From contig CAZJYI010000029.1 of assembly GCA_964550025.1 (NCBI GenBank), positions 25,083-89,082 on the forward strand: 64,000 bases of DNA. Direction: 5' to 3'. Below the pieces are notes generated by a model. That model saw nothing but the letters and a program-made list of their open reading frames with translations, had not been told where the DNA came from and did not search any database. The position numbers and the translations under genes were made by a program. Origin of the DNA: CAZJYI01 sp964550025 (lineage in GTDB: Bacteria > Verrucomicrobiota > Kiritimatiellia > UBA8416 > CAYOBW01). This document shows positions 9,311 to 17,086 of this stretch, one piece after another; positions within the stretch are counted from its first letter, which is position 1; every line of letters begins with the position of its first letter.

Positions 9311-10216
9311 ATGCGCTTTCCAAGAATACGTCAAACCCTGACCTGCTACGCGATAATCTTGCCGTCGCTGCTGCTCCTGACCACCTTCATCTACCTGCCG
9401 GTGATCTGGGCGTTCAGCAAGTCGCTGTTCGAGTTCGAGATCGGCGCGCCTGCACGGTTCGTTGGGCTGGACAACTACGCGGAGTTCCTGTTTCGCGACC
9501 CGACGTGCTGGCCGTCGATGCTGAACATGCTGCTGCTGACGTTTGTCGGGGTGCTCACGCGCCTGACGTTTCCGCTGGTGGTGGCCAAGCTGATCCACTC
9601 GTTGCCGACGGAGCGCGCGCGTCACACGTACCGCCTGGTCTTTCTGGCCCCCATCGTCGTGCCCGGCGTGGCGGTGCAACTGATCTGGATGGGGTTGGTC
9701 TATTCCGACAGCGGCCTGTTGAACGAGTTGCTGCGCAACGTCGGTCTCGAGCAGTGGGTGACGGGATGGCTGTCGGACCCGGACACTGCGCTGTGGGCCG
9801 TGGCCCTGGTCGGTTTCCCATTCGTCGGCGGGTTCGAGGTGCTCATCTACTACGCCGGCCTGGCGGCCATTCCGCAGAGTGTCAACGAGGCGGCCCTGAT
9901 CGAGGGTTGTACGGGCTTCAGCAAGTTCTTCCGCATCGACATCCCGCTGGTTCTCAGCCAGTTGAAGCTGATCTTCATTCTGACGGTGATTCACGGCGTG
10001 CAGGGCTTTCAGAACGTGTTCATTCTGACGCGGGGCGGTCCGGGTTTTGAAACCAACGTCCCGGGCCTTTGGATGTACTTCAATGCTTTCAGCTTCCAAC
10101 GCATGGGTTATGCGTGCGCCATCGGCGTGATCCTGTTCCTGGTGATTCTCGGTCTGACCGTCCTGAATCTGAAATACTTCCGTTCCGCGGAGCAGCTTCA
10201 GGAGGGCGTCACGTGA
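9311..10216 (+). CDS. ABC sugar importer permease, MalF/UgpA type
   Basis: This 301-residue inner-membrane permease has six predicted membrane segments, starting with YAIILPSLLLLTTFIYLPVIW near residue 13. The cytoplasmic EAA loop, which docks on the ATPase, reads NEAALIEGCTGFSKFFRIDIPL near residue 197, with the conserved EAA and G. It lies 103 nt after the binding-protein gene, separated by the word-repeat hairpin, and overlaps the next permease by four bases (GTGA). No ATPase gene is linked, so a shared MsmX/UgpC-like ATPase elsewhere is inferred. Confidence 0.9.
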   Translation: MRFPRIRQTLTCYAIILPSLLLLTTFIYLPVIWAFSKSLFEFEIGAPARFVGLDNYAEFLFRDPTCWPSMLNMLLLTFVGVLTRLTFPLVVAKLIHSLPTERARHTYRLVFLAPIVVPGVAVQLIWMGLVYSDSGLLNELLRNVGLEQWVTGWLSDPDTALWAVALVGFPFVGGFEVLIYYAGLAAIPQSVNEAALIEGCTGFSKFFRIDIPLVLSQLKLIFILTVIHGVQGFQNVFILTRGGPGFETNVPGLWMYFNAFSFQRMGYACAIGVILFLVILGLTVLNLKYFRSAEQLQEGVT

Positions 10217-11157
10217 GCCGGGGCAGACTCATCGCTATTCATGCCGTGCTCGTCATGTTCGCGTTCCTGACGCTTCTGCCGTTCGGGTTCATGTTGAACA
10301 ACGTGTTTCGGTCCAATTCGGAGTTCTACCACTCGTTTTTCGCACCGCCCAAGGCCTTCCGGCAGGCGGGCAAGCTCATGGTGGGCGGTGTGACGGGCGG
10401 TGGTGACGAGGTCACGATCCGGACCCGGCACGGCAAGGAGATCACGACGTCCCGCGGGGAGGGCATTCGCATTCTCCTGGACGGTGCCATGGAGGGGTTG
10501 CGCCGGGCGTGGCGCGCCGTGCGCCCCTACATGCTGAACACGTTGATTGTCGCCGGCGTGACGGCTTTCGGGGTGGCCTTGATCGGGTCGCTAACGGCGT
10601 ACATCCTTGCGCGGTACCGGTTTTTCGGCAGTCGACTCGTGTTCATTGTCATTCTCAGCACGATGATGTTCCCGGGCGTGTTGACGCTCGTGCCGAGTTT
10701 CCTGTTGGTGAAGAACCTGGGACTGCTGAACACCTACTGGGCCATGATCCTGCCCTACATTGCCGGCGGGCAGATCTTCGCGATCTTCGTGTTCAAGAGC
10801 TTTTTCGAGGGCTTGCCGGAGGACCTTTTTGAGAGCGCCCGCATCGACGGCGCCGGGCACTTTGCCATCTACTGGCACATCGTCCTGCCGCTTTCCAAGC
10901 CCGCCGTGTCGGTTGTCGTCATCATGAACATCCTGGGCACGTGGAACAACTTCCTATGGCCGTTCATCACGAACACGGAGGGCAAGTATCACGTCATCGC
11001 GTCCGGCCTATACACGCTGGCCACCAGCACGCACGCCGCCAACCTGAGCACGATGTACTCGGCCTACGCCATCTCCAGCATCCCGCTGCTCATCATGTTC
11101 ATCTACGCCACCAAGCCCTTCATCCGCGGGATGACGTCCGGGGCGCTGAAGGCGTGA
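10213..11157 (+). CDS. ABC sugar importer permease, MalG/UgpE type, with extended periplasmic loop
   Basis: This protein has 314 residues from GTG 10213, chosen because AGGAGG (10200-10205) lies 7 nt upstream and the GTGA overlap couples it to the first permease; the open frame to 10069 is upstream read-through. Membrane segments begin with IHAVLVMFAFLTLLPFGFML. The EAA-type loop reads ESARIDGAGHFAIYWHIVLPL, a good match to the MalG consensus. Between the first and second membrane segments there is an unusually long, charged, glycine-rich stretch (about residues 50-100, VGGVTGGGDEVTIRTRHGKE) that looks like a small added beta domain, possibly for contact with the enlarged binding protein. Confidence 0.9.
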   Translation: MSRGRLIAIHAVLVMFAFLTLLPFGFMLNNVFRSNSEFYHSFFAPPKAFRQAGKLMVGGVTGGGDEVTIRTRHGKEITTSRGEGIRILLDGAMEGLRRAWRAVRPYMLNTLIVAGVTAFGVALIGSLTAYILARYRFFGSRLVFIVILSTMMFPGVLTLVPSFLLVKNLGLLNTYWAMILPYIAGGQIFAIFVFKSFFEGLPEDLFESARIDGAGHFAIYWHIVLPLSKPAVSVVVIMNILGTWNNFLWPFITNTEGKYHVIASGLYTLATSTHAANLSTMYSAYAISSIPLLIMFIYATKPFIRGMTSGALKA

Positions 11158-11175
11158 GGGAGCGGTTTCGGGGGA

Positions 11176-11272
11176 TGGGAAATGTCGAATGATGAACGCT
11201 GAATCTCGAATGCTGAAGTGAGATCCGGTCTCTTGCCTGTGGCCTCTCCCCCTTCGCCATTCATCATTCCGT
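11176..11272 (+). repeat. Word-repeat hairpin (GAATGCTGAA family) after the ABC importer operon
   Basis: Words such as GTCGAAT, GATGAACG, CTGAATC, TCGAATG and CTGAAGTG are followed by a reverse-complement half. GAATGATGAA (11187-11196) pairs with TTCATCATTC (11260-11269). It begins about 20 nt after the permease stop, so it can act as a 3' end structure of the transcript. Related arrays are at 23118-23505. The rest of the 290-nt spacer up to hicB shows no gene. Confidence 0.65.
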
Positions 11273-11447
11273 GCCCGCCCTCACGCGGTCTCTGCGGGTG
11301 TGCCGTTCGTGGGTCCGAGGGCTGACGCGTCCGCCGACGCCATGCCGGAGGCGGAAATCCTGGGACAGGCCAGTTCAGGGGCCCACGTGGAGTGAAAACG
11401 GATTGAATCGCAGGCACTGACGTGGTACGCTCAGAGGTGAGGTGGCA

Positions 11448-11654
11448 ATGAAGCGCTTTTTCACAGTGGAGTACTGGCAAGACGACAACTGGTTCGTCGG
11501 CAAGCTGCGGGAGGTCCCGGGCGTGTTCAGCCAGGGCGAAACGTTGGCTGAACTCAAAGAGAACATAGCTGACGCCTACCGCATGATGCTCGAAACCGAG
11601 TCCGAGCCGGCGCACACTGGTGCGCAGACTCTGGAGCTTGGGGTCGAGGTGTGA
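11448..11654 (+). CDS. hicB: HicB-like antitoxin
   Basis: This 68-residue protein has the partial RNase-H-like fold of HicB: KRFFTVEYWQDDNWFVGKLREVPGV and GETLAELKENIADAYRMML are the two family signatures. It starts at ATG 11448 behind a GAGGTGAGG stretch; GTG 11442 is an alternative. It has no obvious DNA-binding C-terminal extension, so it is a short-form HicB. It overlaps hicA by four bases (GTGA). Antitoxin-first order is one of the two common arrangements of these modules. Confidence 0.85.
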   Translation: MKRFFTVEYWQDDNWFVGKLREVPGVFSQGETLAELKENIADAYRMMLETESEPAHTGAQTLELGVEV

Positions 11655-11848
11655 AGCGAGGCAACTTCATCCGTTCCCTTGTCAACCGCGGTTGCCATCT
11701 GCAACGCCATGGCAAGCGGCATGATATCTATGCCAATCCCGCAACAGGCCGGCGTGCGCCCGTACCTCGCCACCCCGAGATCAAAGAGAGCCTCGTTCGG
11801 CTCATCGAGAAGCAACTCGGGCTAGCTTCGTCGCAAACCTCGTCGTGA
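11651..11848 (+). CDS. hicA: HicA-like mRNA interferase toxin
   Basis: This basic protein of 65 residues has the double-stranded-RNA-binding-like HicA fold: FIRSLVNRGCHLQRHGKRHDIYANPATGRRAPVPRHPEI. The catalytic histidine of the family sits in the RHGKRHDIY segment (typically GSHxxY), and the PVPRHPEI motif matches the conserved P-x-H. It starts at GTG 11651 overlapping hicB, so antitoxin and toxin are translationally coupled. HicA toxins cleave mRNA and tmRNA; activity is inferred from the intact motif. Confidence 0.85.
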   Translation: MKRGNFIRSLVNRGCHLQRHGKRHDIYANPATGRRAPVPRHPEIKESLVRLIEKQLGLASSQTSS

Positions 11849-11883
11849 ACTCCGTCGAGTGAGGGGAACGACGAAGTTTGCGA
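11831..11883 (+). terminator. Stem-loop overlapping the hicA 3' end
   Basis: TCGCAAACCTCGTCGT (11831-11846) is complementary to ACGACGAAGTTTGCGA (11868-11883) with a single mismatch that would be a G-U wobble in RNA. The hicA stop codon is at the end of the first arm. An alternative small hairpin, GCGAAC-AGA-GTTCGC followed by GAAAAA, overlaps the second arm. It probably ends the hicBA transcript or the convergent phoR transcript. The remaining 98 nt to phoR show no gene. Confidence 0.5.
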
Positions 11884-11981
11884 ACAGAGTTCGCGAAAAA
11901 GACGCCGGCATTGTAACCGTACCACCGGAAGACCCCAGGCCGTACGGCGCGGGAGACACGGGTGGATCGCCCCCCCCCTGG

Positions 11982-13748
11982 CTATCCCGGCAGGCGGATG
12001 GTGAAGGTGCTGCCCTGCCCGGGGGCGGTGTCGACGTCCACCCGGCCGCCGTGCACGGTCGCCACGTGTTTGACGATGGCCAGGCCGAGACCCGTTCCGC
12101 CGAGCTTGCGGCTGCGGCCTTTGTCGATTCGGTAGAAGCGCTCAAAAAGTCGGGAGAGGTGCTGCTCCTCGATGCCCGGACCTTGATCGCGGACGGAGAC
12201 TGTGATCCCGCCGTCCGTCTCCCGCCCTTCAACGGCCACCGTCGTGCCCTCTTCGCTGTACTTCACGGCGTTGTCAACGAGGTTGGTCACGGCCTGTTCG
12301 AGCAACTGGCGGTCCATGCCCGCCACAAGTCCCGGAGTGCAGTCAAGGGTGACGGACATGCGTTTGGCCTCGGCAGCGGCCCGACACGTCTGAACTGCCG
12401 ATTCGAGGACGGAACCGACGTCGTCCTTGGTCAGCTCGATCGCGCGGTGACCGGCGTCGTGTTCGATGTGCGACAGCGTCAGCAGGTCGTCCACGATTGA
12501 CTTGAGCCGTGCCGCATGGCGATGGACGATCTCCAGAAAGCGGTCGCGTTCCTGCTTCTCTTCGGCCGCCCCTTCGCGCAGGGTTTCCACGAACCCCAGC
12601 ACGGTGGTGATCGGCGTCTTCAACTCGTGGGAGACGTTGGCGACAAAATCGCTGCGAATGGCCTCCAGGCGGCGCATATGCGTCACATCGTTCAGCACCA
12701 CCACGGCGCCGATCTTGGCGCCCGACGGGCCGTGCAGCCCGGTCCCGTGGGCCTGGAGATACACGCCGCGGTCGAACAGGTGGATACTGCCTTCGGACGG
12801 TTCGGTTCCCTCCAGCACTCTCTCTACGATGTCGTGCAGCTCGGAGTTGCGAATCACCTCAACGATGTTGCGGCCACGGTAATTCGCCGCGTCGACCGTG
12901 AACAGAGTCTCCGCGGCTGTGTTCATCTTGATGATGCGGCGTTCAGTGTCCACTGCGATGACACTTTCGGTCATGCACGTGAAGAGTGCATCCTGCTCAT
13001 CGCGCTGCCGTGTGATGTCGTTGATCCGCTCCTGTAGCTGTTCGGCCATGGTGTTCATGGTCTGCCCCAGCAGGTTGACTTCTGAGATGTCGGAGGGAGG
13101 AAGACGGGTATCCAGTTTGCCGCCTGCGAACGATTCCGCCCCGTCGCGTATTTGCTGGATGGGACGGTTGATGCGGCGAGCGACGCCGATACTGAAGCCG
13201 GCGGCTACGATGGCCAGCAGCAGGCCGGCGATGAGAATACGTCGCCGCAGAACGTTGACCGTGCCGTCAACATCCGCCAGCGACAGTGACGTCCGCACCG
13301 CGGCACGGGCTTGCCCGTCCCCGGGTACGGCCAGGGCGACATACATCATGTTCATCTTGAGCGTGTCGCTGAAGCGTCGCGAGGAGCCCCGGCCCTCAAC
13401 CATGGCTTTGCGGATTTCCGGGCGGTTGCTGTGGTCATCCATGACGGCGGGGTCCTTCTCGGAATCGCCCGTAACCCTGCCCGACGGCAGGATGACGGTG
13501 ACGCGGTAGCCCGACGCCTTGCCGAGCGCGTCGCAGAGGCGGTCCGTGTCCTGTGAGTCGAAAGAGTCCAGGCCGGTTGTCAGGTGCTCGGTGGCCATCC
13601 CGGCCGCGGCGGCCAGCCGTTGTTCCGTCTGGCGGTAGTGGAACGTGCGGACCGCGCGTGCGGCAAACCACGCTACCGCAAGCATGGCGAACAGAATGAT
13701 GGCGCCGAACGCCGGGAAGATCTGCCAGCATAGGGGGCGGTCTCTCAT
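11982..13748 (-). CDS. phoR: PhoR-type phosphate-sensing histidine kinase (operon 1)
   Basis: This 588-residue membrane kinase has a first membrane segment at about 9-30, a periplasmic domain at 31-168, a second membrane segment at about 170-190 and a HAMP domain at 190-245 (RRINRPIQQI). A PAS domain follows at about 250-355 (MTESVIAVDTERRIIKMN). The kinase core has the phospho-acceptor box NVSHELKTPIT (H374), N-box NLVDNAVKYS (489-498), G1 DQGPGI (521) and G2 GGTGLGLAI (550). It overlaps phoU by four bases (ATGA) and is the last gene of the operon. The large periplasmic domain differs from E. coli PhoR, which has almost none. No PhoB/PhoP partner is encoded nearby. Confidence 0.95.
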   Translation of the reverse strand: MRDRPLCWQIFPAFGAIILFAMLAVAWFAARAVRTFHYRQTEQRLAAAAGMATEHLTTGLDSFDSQDTDRLCDALGKASGYRVTVILPSGRVTGDSEKDPAVMDDHSNRPEIRKAMVEGRGSSRRFSDTLKMNMMYVALAVPGDGQARAAVRTSLSLADVDGTVNVLRRRILIAGLLLAIVAAGFSIGVARRINRPIQQIRDGAESFAGGKLDTRLPPSDISEVNLLGQTMNTMAEQLQERINDITRQRDEQDALFTCMTESVIAVDTERRIIKMNTAAETLFTVDAANYRGRNIVEVIRNSELHDIVERVLEGTEPSEGSIHLFDRGVYLQAHGTGLHGPSGAKIGAVVVLNDVTHMRRLEAIRSDFVANVSHELKTPITTVLGFVETLREGAAEEKQERDRFLEIVHRHAARLKSIVDDLLTLSHIEHDAGHRAIELTKDDVGSVLESAVQTCRAAAEAKRMSVTLDCTPGLVAGMDRQLLEQAVTNLVDNAVKYSEEGTTVAVEGRETDGGITVSVRDQGPGIEEQHLSRLFERFYRIDKGRSRKLGGTGLGLAIVKHVATVHGGRVDVDTAPGQGSTFTIRLPG

Positions 13749-14425
13749 TGCTCCCCCTTGGCACCGTTCGGCAGGTCGGTGTGGCGTATGTCCCGGCCCC
13801 GGACGGCATAGAATACGTCTTCGGCGATGTTCACGGCGTGGTCGGCGATGCGCTCGAAAGCGCGGGCCGTCAGCACGAGCTCCAACACCTGTCTCACCGT
13901 CTTGGGGTCGGTGAGGAAGTAGGTCATCAACTCGCGGAAGATCTGGTCGTTGAGCTTGTCGACCGCATCGTCCTGCTTGATGACCTTCAGGGCCAGTTCG
14001 GGGGAGCGTTGCGTGAAGGAATCGAGTGCGTCGCGCAGCATCTCTCTCGCCGTCTCGGCGATGCGCGGCAGATCGACAAGCGGCTTGAGCGGAGGCTGCT
14101 TGAGCATCTCCGTGGCATAGAACCCGATGTTCATGGTCTGGTCGCCGATGCGCTCGAGCTCGGAGGTGATACGGGTGATCATGAGCAGCAGCCGCAGGTC
14201 CGCGGCCACGGGCGTGTAGACGCTGATCAGACGTACGGTTTCCTCGTCGATATCGAGCTGCAACGTGTCGACCGTCTCCTCATTTCCCGACACGGGACCG
14301 AAGAGGTCAATGTTCCATTCCACCAGGGTCTGCGTGGTGTCGTGGATCATGCGTTCGGCCAGCGCACCCATCTTGAGTACCTTCTCGGTGAGGGCGTTCA
14401 TATCGGCGTCAAACTGCTTGGGCAT
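13745..14425 (-). CDS. phoU: PhoU phosphate signalling adaptor (operon 1)
   Basis: This 226-residue protein is made of two three-helix bundles. The two metal-binding ExxxD-type motifs are visible as SELERIGDQTMNI (about 90-102) and RAFERIADHAVNIAED (about 193-208). The start at ATG 14425 (MPKQFD) is supported by the identical start in the second-operon copy; the frame is open upstream only because it runs into a repeat. PhoU links the Pst transporter to PhoR and represses the response when phosphate is ample. Unlike operon 2, a 224-nt spacer filled with a word-repeat hairpin separates it from the preceding pstB. Confidence 0.95.
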   Translation of the reverse strand: MPKQFDADMNALTEKVLKMGALAERMIHDTTQTLVEWNIDLFGPVSGNEETVDTLQLDIDEETVRLISVYTPVAADLRLLLMITRITSELERIGDQTMNIGFYATEMLKQPPLKPLVDLPRIAETAREMLRDALDSFTQRSPELALKVIKQDDAVDKLNDQIFRELMTYFLTDPKTVRQVLELVLTARAFERIADHAVNIAEDVFYAVRGRDIRHTDLPNGAKGEQ

Positions 14426-14473
14426 GGTCAGATACTCCTCTGTCTGCACGTTGTCAGGAAAGACGCTCCGGCC

Positions 14474-14639
14474 ACAAAGTCCGAATGCCGAAATTCGAAG
14501 TCCGAAACAAATCCAAATCCGAAGAGGGGGAAATGACGAGAAGACTGAGAGCGAGACGGGAACTTCCTCTTGGTTTCGGGCATTCGAGCCTTCGGATTTC
14601 GGGCTTGTTTCGAGTTTCGGCATTCGAGCTTCGGATTTG
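14474..14639 (-). repeat. Long word-repeat hairpin (CCGAAATTCGAAG family) between pstB and phoU
   Basis: The left arm 14474-14524 and right arm 14589-14639 are imperfect reverse complements made of words like CCGAATG, CCGAAATT, CGAAGT and CCGAAACAA. Perfect internal matches include CGAATGCCGAAA with TTTCGGCATTCG, and AAATCCGAAG with CTTCGGATTT. A 64-nt loop joins the arms. The element lies wholly between the pstB stop and the phoU start of operon 1; operon 2 has only 14 nt at this junction. Confidence 0.8.
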
Positions 14640-14649
14640 CCGCACCCGG

Positions 14650-15435
14650 CTATCCGTAGCGTCCCTCAATGTACTCCTCCGTACGTTTGTCGCGCGGCCT
14701 GACGAACATCTCCGCTGTCGGGCCGTGCTCCACGAGCTCGCCGTTCAGCATGAACATGCATTCGTCGCTGACACGTCGGGCCTGCGCCATATTGTGGGTG
14801 ACAATGACGATGGTGTAGCGGCTGCGCAGGGCCATGAGCATGTCTTCCACCGCCTCCGTACCGGCGGCATCCAGCGCCGAGCACGGTTCGTCCATCAGCA
14901 GCACCTCCGGTTTGAGCGGCAGGAGGCGCGCGATGCAGAGCTTCTGCTGCTGCTCGAGCTGAAGGTTGGTGCCCCTGCGCTGCAGGCTGTCTTTGACATC
15001 ATCGAAGAGGAACACTTCGCGCAGTGCCTTCTCCACGGCCTGGTCCTGGCCGGCGCGGGTGAGGTCGCTGCGTCTGGCGTGGACGCGCAGGCCGAAGACG
15101 ACGTTGTCATAGATGGAAACGGGCAGGGGGTTGGGTCGCTGGAAGACCATGCCGACCGACTTCCTGAGCTCGATCAGGGACACATCGTCGTCGTAGATGT
15201 TTTTGCCCATGATGCAGATTTCGCCGGAGGTGGTTACGTACCCGAAGCGCTCGTTCATCCGGTTGAAACACCGCAACAGGGTGGTCTTGCCGCAGCCCGA
15301 GGGGCCGATGAGGGCGGTGATGATGCCGGGCTTGATGCGGCAGGTCACGTCGATGAGTGCCTGGAACTCGCTGTACCAGAGGCTCAGTTCCCTGGTCTCG
15401 ATGTCGTGCAGGGCCGTGTCTGTGTTCGTGCTCAT
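14650..15435 (-). CDS. pstB: PstB-like phosphate ABC ATPase with degenerate signature motif (operon 1)
   Basis: This ATPase of 261 residues has Walker A GPSGCGKTT (44-52), Q-loop GMVFQRPNP (Q99), Walker B VLLMDEP (D182, E183), D-loop SALD and H-loop IVTHN (H214), all normal. The signature, however, is LQLEQQQ (158-164) where PstB proteins have LSGGQQQ. The LSGGQ of one subunit contacts ATP bound to the other, so this protein should build a poor site opposite its partner. It overlaps the preceding ATPase gene by four bases (ATGA), consistent with heterodimer assembly. Confidence 0.95.
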   Translation of the reverse strand: MSTNTDTALHDIETRELSLWYSEFQALIDVTCRIKPGIITALIGPSGCGKTTLLRCFNRMNERFGYVTTSGEICIMGKNIYDDDVSLIELRKSVGMVFQRPNPLPVSIYDNVVFGLRVHARRSDLTRAGQDQAVEKALREVFLFDDVKDSLQRRGTNLQLEQQQKLCIARLLPLKPEVLLMDEPCSALDAAGTEAVEDMLMALRSRYTIVIVTHNMAQARRVSDECMFMLNGELVEHGPTAEMFVRPRDKRTEEYIEGRYG

Positions 15436-16202
15436 CCGAAGACCCCATGCACGTAGTCGTAGGTCATCTGGTTGCCGGGGTCGTCGGAAAACATCAGTTC
15501 GGTGTGCCCCTCCTGAATCACCTCGCCCTTGTTGATGAAGCAGGTGCGGTCGCCGATGCGGCGAGCCTGTTGCACGAGGTTGGTGACGAGGATGATGGTC
15601 ATGTCCCGCTTCATCTCCATCAGCATGTCCTCGATCCGCATCGTCGTGACCGGGTCGATGGCGATGGAGAACTCGTCGAGGCAGAGTATCTCGGGCTCGA
15701 GGGACAGGGCGCGCGCGATGGTCAGACGCTGCTGCTGTCCTCCCGAGAGCATCGTGCCGAGCATCTTCAGGCGGTCCTTGACCTCGTCCCAGAGCGCGGC
15801 CTGCGTGAGACAGCGCTCGACGATCTCGTCAAGGACGGCGCGTCTGCGAACGCCGGCCATGCGGGGCGCGTAGGCCACGTTGTCGTAGATCGACAGCGGG
15901 AGACCGACGGGCAGCGGGAAGACCATGCCGATGCGTCTCCTCAGGTCGTAGACGTTGCGCACGCGGTCAATGTCCTCGCCGTCGATCAGGATGGTCCCTT
16001 TCACCGTGGCACGGGTTTCCATCTTGAGCGTGCGATTGATGCACTTCAACAGTGTGCTCTTGCCCGAATTGGCGGGCCCGATGATCGCGAAAACCCGGTT
16101 GCGCGGGATGCTGAACGAGATTCCCTTGAGGGCCTCAAGAGGGCCGTACGAGACCTTCAGGTCTCGGACCTCGATCTTGGCGTCTTGCGTGTTGGCTACC
16201 AT
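15432..16202 (-). CDS. pstB: Second PstB-like ATPase, normal signature but lacking Q-loop Gln and H-loop His (operon 1)
   Basis: This 256-residue protein starts at ATG 16202 (MVANTQ), overlapping the pstA end by seven bases; longer frames upstream are read-through in pstA. Walker A is GPANSGKST (42-50) and the signature is a perfect LSGGQQQR (152-159). The Q-loop reads GMVFPLPVG with Pro where PstB has Gln, the Walker B reads LCLDEFS (D176, E177), the D-loop AID, and the switch position reads LVTNLV with Asn208 in place of His. It therefore supplies the good signature but has a defective composite site of its own, complementary to the adjacent PstB. Confidence 0.95.
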   Translation of the reverse strand: MVANTQDAKIEVRDLKVSYGPLEALKGISFSIPRNRVFAIIGPANSGKSTLLKCINRTLKMETRATVKGTILIDGEDIDRVRNVYDLRRRIGMVFPLPVGLPLSIYDNVAYAPRMAGVRRRAVLDEIVERCLTQAALWDEVKDRLKMLGTMLSGGQQQRLTIARALSLEPEILCLDEFSIAIDPVTTMRIEDMLMEMKRDMTIILVTNLVQQARRIGDRTCFINKGEVIQEGHTELMFSDDPGNQMTYDYVHGVFG

Positions 16203-17086
16203 TTCTTCCTCGAGCGCATGTAGGTCCGCAGCACGATGGCGAAGCTGTTGAACAGGAGCACGAAGCCGAGGAGCACTACGGCCGTGGCGAACGGGATGGC
16301 TTCGGGCACTCCCGGAACCTGCGTGGAGATCGTGAACAGGTGGTAGGACAAGGCCATGCACTGCTCCTTCGGCGAGTAGAGCAGAAAGCCCCACTCCGCG
16401 ACGGGTTTGTAAAAGGCGGCCCCCGTGAACATGATCGGGGCGGTTTCACCGGCCGTCCGGCAGGCGTCGAGAATCATGGGGGTGAGAACGCCGCTGATCG
16501 AGTTGGGCAGGACCATCGTACGGATCGTCTGCCACTTGGACGCGCCCAGGTTCCAGCAGGCAACGCGGAAGGCCTTGGGAACCGAGTTCAGGGCCTCCTT
16601 GGTCGCCACGATGTAGGCCGGCAACGTCATGATGGCTATCGTCAAGGACGCCGACACGATGCACTTCCCGAAATCGAAGAAGATCACGAAAGCACCCACG
16701 CCGAACAGGGCATAGACGATACTTGGGACGCCGGCCAGGTTGACCACGGCCAGGTTCACGACGCGCGTGAACCAGTTGTCGGACGCGTATTCGTTCAGGT
16801 ACACCCCGGCCAGCACGCCCACGGGCGCCGAGAGCACGAGCGAAAAGAACACCAGGTACAGCGTGCCGATCAGTGCCGGCCATATTCCGCCCGCGCGCAT
16901 ACCGCTTTCGGGCAGTCCCACGAGAAAGCCCCACGTGAGCGCGGGCCAGGCTTTGTATACGAGGAAACCGATCAGCATGAACAGCGGCACCAGGATGGCG
17001 ACCGACATCGTGCCGAAGACGACGCCCACGACCTTCTGGGTCCTGAGCCGCTTGTTTGTGAGCCGCGTGGCTGCGAACGGATTCAT
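16196..17086 (-). CDS. pstA: Phosphate ABC permease PstA (operon 1)
   Basis: This 296-residue permease has six membrane segments (first VVGVVFGTMSVAILVPLFML, last TAVVLLGFVLLFNSFAIVL). The PstA signatures include GMRAGGIWPALIGTLYLV, NEYASDNWFTR, GVPSIVYALFG and TAGETAPIMFTGA. The coupling loop is KAFRVACWNLGASKWQTIRTMVLP. It overlaps pstC by one base (TGATG) and the next gene by seven, giving a tightly coupled operon. Confidence 0.95.
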   Translation of the reverse strand: MNPFAATRLTNKRLRTQKVVGVVFGTMSVAILVPLFMLIGFLVYKAWPALTWGFLVGLPESGMRAGGIWPALIGTLYLVFFSLVLSAPVGVLAGVYLNEYASDNWFTRVVNLAVVNLAGVPSIVYALFGVGAFVIFFDFGKCIVSASLTIAIMTLPAYIVATKEALNSVPKAFRVACWNLGASKWQTIRTMVLPNSISGVLTPMILDACRTAGETAPIMFTGAAFYKPVAEWGFLLYSPKEQCMALSYHLFTISTQVPGVPEAIPFATAVVLLGFVLLFNSFAIVLRTYMRSRKKW

